Shown one piece after another: positions 5,527-8,361 of a stretch of 8,361 bases of DNA. A program made the position numbers and the translations under genes. Positions within the stretch are counted from its first letter, which is position 1, and every line of letters begins with the position of its first letter. Where the stretch lies: the NCBI GenBank assembly GCA_903970295.1, contig CAJCHQ010000526.1, positions 1 through 8,361 on the forward strand. The letters are read 5' to 3'. Source of the stretch: Bryobacterales bacterium. Its GTDB lineage: Bacteria; Cyanobacteriota; Vampirovibrionia; Obscuribacterales; Obscuribacteraceae. Under the pieces are notes generated by a model. It made no database searches. It was not told the origin of the DNA and worked only from the letters and a program-made list of their open reading frames with translations.

Positions 5527-6414
5527 CTACGGGACAGCGCCAGGAGCATTCGGACTGATTTGATACAAAGTAGTCGTCGCCGTATTGGATTGAATTTCTG
5601 ACTGCTGCATGCGCGAGTGGTATTGCCGCACCAGATCTCGACGCATCGGTCCTTCCAGTATGGCAAACGGCAAAAATTGGAGAGCTTGCACCGTCGTTAA
5701 CCCGGCCCAAAGCGCGATCAGCTTGTTTTTGCTGACATCGCCATCGCCTTGCATCAATGGATCACGCTTGACCGCTGACATGGCAATGATCTTGGAACTG
5801 GCCCTCATACTCACATCGGTTGACTCGCCTTCAAAGGGTTGCCCCTGCGGAACAGCCAGAAAGGCGTTGACCGGTACCGCGAATCGATAAGCGCGCGGCG
5901 AAGATACGTCCTGCAGATCCGCTATAGAAACGCTCACGGGGGTCTGACTGCCTTCGGGAGTAATTTCCAGAGTACCGTTCTTCAAACCAGTGATCTGCCC
6001 GGTGTAAACGTTGTTAGCGGTAATCACTTTATCAGGCACGTTTTCATCTATATATTTCAACCAATCGCCATCCTGAAAATAGACGATTCCGTTTACGGAT
6101 GCGACCGTTCCGTCAATGGACGACCAACATTTGAGAATAGGACCGGAAAGCACGAGAGTGCGATCAAATTGGTATTCGGGAACCGCCGTCACTTCCAATT
6201 CATTTGATTTGAAGTAGGCGCGCCCTCGTGGCAGCTTGAGACTACCTAACTTAGTCATTGGTATGCGACCAATAATGTTGCCGCCGTTTGTGTTCGCGTT
6301 GGGCGAGAAGCTCACTGCTGCAGCTAACGCAGAGAGTGCCTGTGACCAGAGGAGAAAGACCAAGACAGCGGTCATGAAGTAATTTCCTATTCTCATTTTG
6401 CTAGTCTGCTCCAT
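5527..6414 (-). CDS. Secreted or membrane-anchored protein of unknown function, TolC operon
   Basis: I recognise no named family in these 295 residues. Residues 1-33 are a Sec signal peptide: basic MRIG region, hydrophobic FMTAVLVFLLW, then ALSALAA, with cleavage likely near 33. The mature part to about 215 looks beta-rich. It includes NIIGRIPMTKLGSL (46-59), LEVTAVPEYQFDRTLVL (73-89) and a second strand-rich block from 134 (NNVYTGQITGLKNGTLEI). This is reminiscent of a surface- or LPS-type beta domain but is not diagnostic. A second hydrophobic stretch, KLIALWAGLTTVQALQFLPFA (231-251), could anchor it, leaving a short basic, Gln-rich tail. The start is supported by a GAGGG ribosome-binding site. 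It begins 20 bp after the TolC stop, so it is co-transcribed and probably acts in the periplasm with that export system. One cysteine (96) is present and there is no lipobox. Confidence 0.8.
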   Translation of the reverse strand: MEQTSKMRIGNYFMTAVLVFLLWSQALSALAAAVSFSPNANTNGGNIIGRIPMTKLGSLKLPRGRAYFKSNELEVTAVPEYQFDRTLVLSGPILKCWSSIDGTVASVNGIVYFQDGDWLKYIDENVPDKVITANNVYTGQITGLKNGTLEITPEGSQTPVSVSIADLQDVSSPRAYRFAVPVNAFLAVPQGQPFEGESTDVSMRASSKIIAMSAVKRDPLMQGDGDVSKNKLIALWAGLTTVQALQFLPFAILEGPMRRDLVRQYHSRMQQSEIQSNTATTTLYQISPNAPGAVP

Positions 6415-6418
6415 TCAG

Positions 6419-6423
6419 CCCTC
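6419..6423 (-). promoter_or_regulatory. Ribosome-binding site of the TolC-associated secreted protein
   Basis: On the minus strand GAGGG lies 4 bases before ATG 6414, in the 20-bp gap after the TolC stop. It supports this start and the operon link. Confidence 0.6.
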
Positions 6424-6434
6424 ACTTATTTTTA

Positions 6435-8361
6435 CTATTCGATTGGCTCGCCAATCGCTTGTTCGAGATCTGTGTAAGACGATTGATACGCTGAAACCGC
6501 ATCAAGATAAGCTTGCCTCACTTGAAAATTAGCCTGCTGTGCCGCCAGTGTAGCAGTGATGTCAGATTGACCGACTTCGTAACTTCGCCTGGCCAGGCGC
6601 GCCACCTCTGCCGAATCAGCAAGAACGTGATCCTGATATGTTCTGATCCGATTGCGTGCGGTTACCAAATTGTTATACGCAGATGTCACATCGGCAACGA
6701 TTTGATTGCGAATTGCTCGATCTTGCAATTGAAATTGTTTTATCGTCGCTTTCAGTCTGGCGATGTCTCCCTGCGAAAACGTGTAGAGCGGAACTTCAGC
6801 GTTCAAAGTGACAAAAAGTCCATTCAACTTCGGACCTGAAGGTAAGTTGGTTTCTGTTGAACTGCCATAGGCCAGAATTGGATTGGGAAGGATATTGCCG
6901 GCTGCGTTCATGAGCTGGGAACGAGCCAGCTTGATCTGTGCATTATTGATTTTTAGATCAAGCCTGTTTTCCATTGCTTCGGCGATGAAGTCAGTGACTG
7001 GTGGCACAGGAATTGTGTAGTCCGGCAGCAATTCGCTTTTTTCCTGCTTCGCTTCAAACGCCGGCAATCGCGGTGCAGAAATCGGCTGTGAAAATTGCCT
7101 GCCCATAATTACGTTCAGCTGTTGGCGAGATCGAGTTACTCTCATGCCACCCTGAGCAGCATCGATATCGGCTTGAGATGTGGCTAAGCGAGCCTTGAGC
7201 ACATCAAGTTCAGGCACATCGCCCGCCTGAAAGCGCTTTGAAGAAACATCTTGCAGTCGGCGAGCGAGGTTCGCCAAATCGTGCAGGGTGTCATAGGTTT
7301 CTTGTGCCACCACAACCTCTGTGTAACCGCGGCGAACATCATTCCGGAACTGCCATAAGGTATTGAGAATCTCTTGCTTGGTTTCTTGCACTTGATTTTT
7401 TGCCGCTAGCAATCGAAACGCGAGTTTCCAGGGCGGCTCGTAAGTAATCTGGGGACCAATACGACGCACACCTTCAGCCAATGCCCCCTCATCGCGAAAA
7501 AGCACAGGATCAGGCATTTGCGTAGCAGCTGCGTATAGGGCTTTCTGTATGCCGAGCTGTGCTCTAACAGCGGCAACACGCGGACTATTGAGTAGAGACT
7601 CGTTTAGCACGATGCGAATTTTCAATGGTGTGCCCGCTTCCGCCGCGTGATCGATCTCTTGTTCGGGAGCGCTCGGTCCGGGTGTCAGCTCGTTTTTGAA
7701 TCCCGGTTTTGTTGGTACTGGCGTTTCGCCACTGTCCCACTTTAGTTTTTGGATGACACCACGCTTAGTGCTCTGCGGAAGTGTAATCGGAGATTGAGTC
7801 GGAGATTGAGATTGGGTCGAAGATTGAGATTGGGTCGAAGATTGAGCTTGGGTTGGAGATTGAGCTTGAGACTGGGTTGAAGACTGACCCGAGGATTGAG
7901 CTGGAGTCGTCGTCGGAGTTGTCGTCGGAATCGTTGCGGGAGGCTGCGATTGCGGCCCTCGAAGCTGGGCTTGATCGGAAAATGTTGGGCTTTGCCCGCT
8001 CGCGGGTGTTGTTTTGATTGGCAATGAGCCGGTCGCTGCCAATTTCAATGTCGGCTCGCCAGAATTAGAATCAGCCGCGCCATCGATGACCGAAGTGGCT
8101 GCGGAAGACCGACCGTTCGTGAGCCCGGCAAGCGGCACCTTATATGGTGCGCTATTCGTCGGCTGGTCAGAAATCGACGATGGCATTGACGCTGACATTG
8201 GCATTGACGCTGACAATGGCAATGGCAGTGAGGCTGACAATAACATTGGCATTGGCAGTGAGGCTGACAATGGCAATGGCAGTGAGGCTGACAATGGCAA
8301 TGGCAGTGAGGCTGACAATGGCAATGGCAGTGAGGCTGACAATGGCATTGACGCTGATAAT
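6435..8361 (-). CDS. TolC-family outer-membrane efflux protein, long repeat-rich N-terminus (5' end outside window)
   Basis: Outer-membrane/periplasmic channel of a tripartite exporter, closest in style to heavy-metal/RND partners such as CzcC or CusC. The frame is open to the right edge. ATG 8348 gives 637 residues, but the repeat continues upstream in frame (SAS before that Met) and no signal peptide is visible, so the true start is probably outside. In 8348 numbering: 1-56 Ser/Ala/Leu/Pro repeat; about 57-235 non-conserved Pro/Gln/Ser/Thr-rich; two outer-membrane-efflux repeats at about 243-420 and 450-637. Each conserved half has the expected helical hairpin motif: RFQAGDVPELDVLKARL (372-388) and RSYEVGQSDITATLAAQQ (588-605), and the end DLEQAIGEP is typical. 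The conserved part, about 400 residues, is normal length; the roughly 235-residue leader is not. The secreted-protein gene follows 20 bp downstream. Fusion protein and pump genes are not in view. Confidence 0.92.
   Translation of the reverse strand, partial: LSASMPLSASLPLPLSASLPLPLSASLPLPLSASLPMPMLLSASLPLPLSASMPMSASMPSSISDQPTNSAPYKVPLAGLTNGRSSAATSVIDGAADSNSGEPTLKLAATGSLPIKTTPASGQSPTFSDQAQLRGPQSQPPATIPTTTPTTTPAQSSGQSSTQSQAQSPTQAQSSTQSQSSTQSQSPTQSPITLPQSTKRGVIQKLKWDSGETPVPTKPGFKNELTPGPSAPEQEIDHAAEAGTPLKIRIVLNESLLNSPRVAAVRAQLGIQKALYAAATQMPDPVLFRDEGALAEGVRRIGPQITYEPPWKLAFRLLAAKNQVQETKQEILNTLWQFRNDVRRGYTEVVVAQETYDTLHDLANLARRLQDVSSKRFQAGDVPELDVLKARLATSQADIDAAQGGMRVTRSRQQLNVIMGRQFSQPISAPRLPAFEAKQEKSELLPDYTIPVPPVTDFIAEAMENRLDLKINNAQIKLARSQLMNAAGNILPNPILAYGSSTETNLPSGPKLNGLFVTLNAEVPLYTFSQGDIARLKATIKQFQLQDRAIRNQIVADVTSAYNNLVTARNRIRTYQDHVLADSAEVARLARRSYEVGQSDITATLAAQQANFQVRQAYLDAVSAYQSSYTDLEQAIGEPIE
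7791..7844 (-). repeat. Three 18-bp tandem repeats encoding QSSTQS in the TolC leader
   Basis: Adjacent 18-bp units at 7791-7808, 7809-7826 and 7827-7844 (plus-strand AGATTGGGTCGAAGATTG, the first with changes) encode QS(S/P)TQS. Decayed copies extend to about 7905, with a TTTP-type stretch beyond. The reading frame is kept. The Gln/Ser/Thr/Pro content suggests a flexible linker before the efflux domain. Confidence 0.85.
8181..8361 (-). repeat. 24-bp tandem repeat array encoding SASLPLPL, running off the edge
   Basis: Exact or near-exact 24-bp units (plus-strand CAATGGCAATGGCAGTGAGG then CTGA) lie at 8214-8237, 8268-8291, 8292-8315 and 8316-8339. A 30-bp variant at 8238-8267 carries a 6-base insertion that keeps frame. 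Degenerate copies with GCATTGACGCTGA flank it at 8181-8213 and 8340-8361. The array continues past the window edge, so its length is unknown. Confidence 0.92.

Noticed and set aside
5121..5710. Short protein-coding genes in the spacer and over the end of the secreted-protein gene
   Set aside because: The frames overlap one another on both strands, run through the non-coding repeats, and lack ribosome-binding sites or recognisable protein features.

Overview
The window most likely comes from a Gram-negative (diderm) bacterium with mid-range GC. A TolC-type outer-membrane efflux protein and a Sec signal peptide on a second protein point to an outer membrane. Two cell-surface-type glycosyltransferases and an ECF-like sigma factor suit a free-living or environmental lineage. 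Many genes have weak or no Shine-Dalgarno sequence. The style (low-complexity in-frame repeats, ACT-domain malic enzyme) reminds me of deep-branching relatives of Cyanobacteria, but nothing here proves a lineage.

Layout. 1-951 (minus) is the 5' part of an ACT-domain malic enzyme that runs off the left edge. After a 99-bp divergent spacer, 1051-2415 (plus) encodes a family-4-like glycosyltransferase. It converges, with a 25-bp gap, on a family-2 glycosyltransferase at 2441-3595 (minus). Upstream of that is a terminator-like hairpin (3631-3654) that closes a two-gene minus-strand operon: an ECF-like sigma factor (4391-5131) and a translationally coupled protein of unknown function (3704-4381). 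A 395-bp spacer (5132-5526) holds a candidate sigma-operon promoter, several hairpins and three copies of an unclassified 26-bp repeat. From 5527 to the right edge is a minus-strand operon: a TolC-family protein (6435-8361, 5' end outside the window) followed by a secreted or anchored protein of unknown function (5527-6414).

How the parts relate. The glycosyltransferases probably act on surface polysaccharide or glycoprotein. The TolC protein would provide the outer-membrane channel of an export or efflux system whose inner-membrane parts are not in view. The sigma factor pair is a self-contained regulatory unit with no visible membrane anti-sigma factor. The malic enzyme is central carbon metabolism and looks unrelated to the rest.

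Most notable signals: (1) three unrelated genes (two glycosyltransferases and TolC) each carry an in-frame tandem repeat with a six-residue, 18-bp period near the N-terminus, before the conserved domain, and TolC has a second 24-bp array; (2) a 26-bp intergenic repeat whose third copy has swapped arms but an uninverted core; (3) a sigma factor with a very long sigma2-sigma4 linker coupled to an unknown beta-rich partner; (4) a family-4 glycosyltransferase lacking both glutamates of the EX7E motif.
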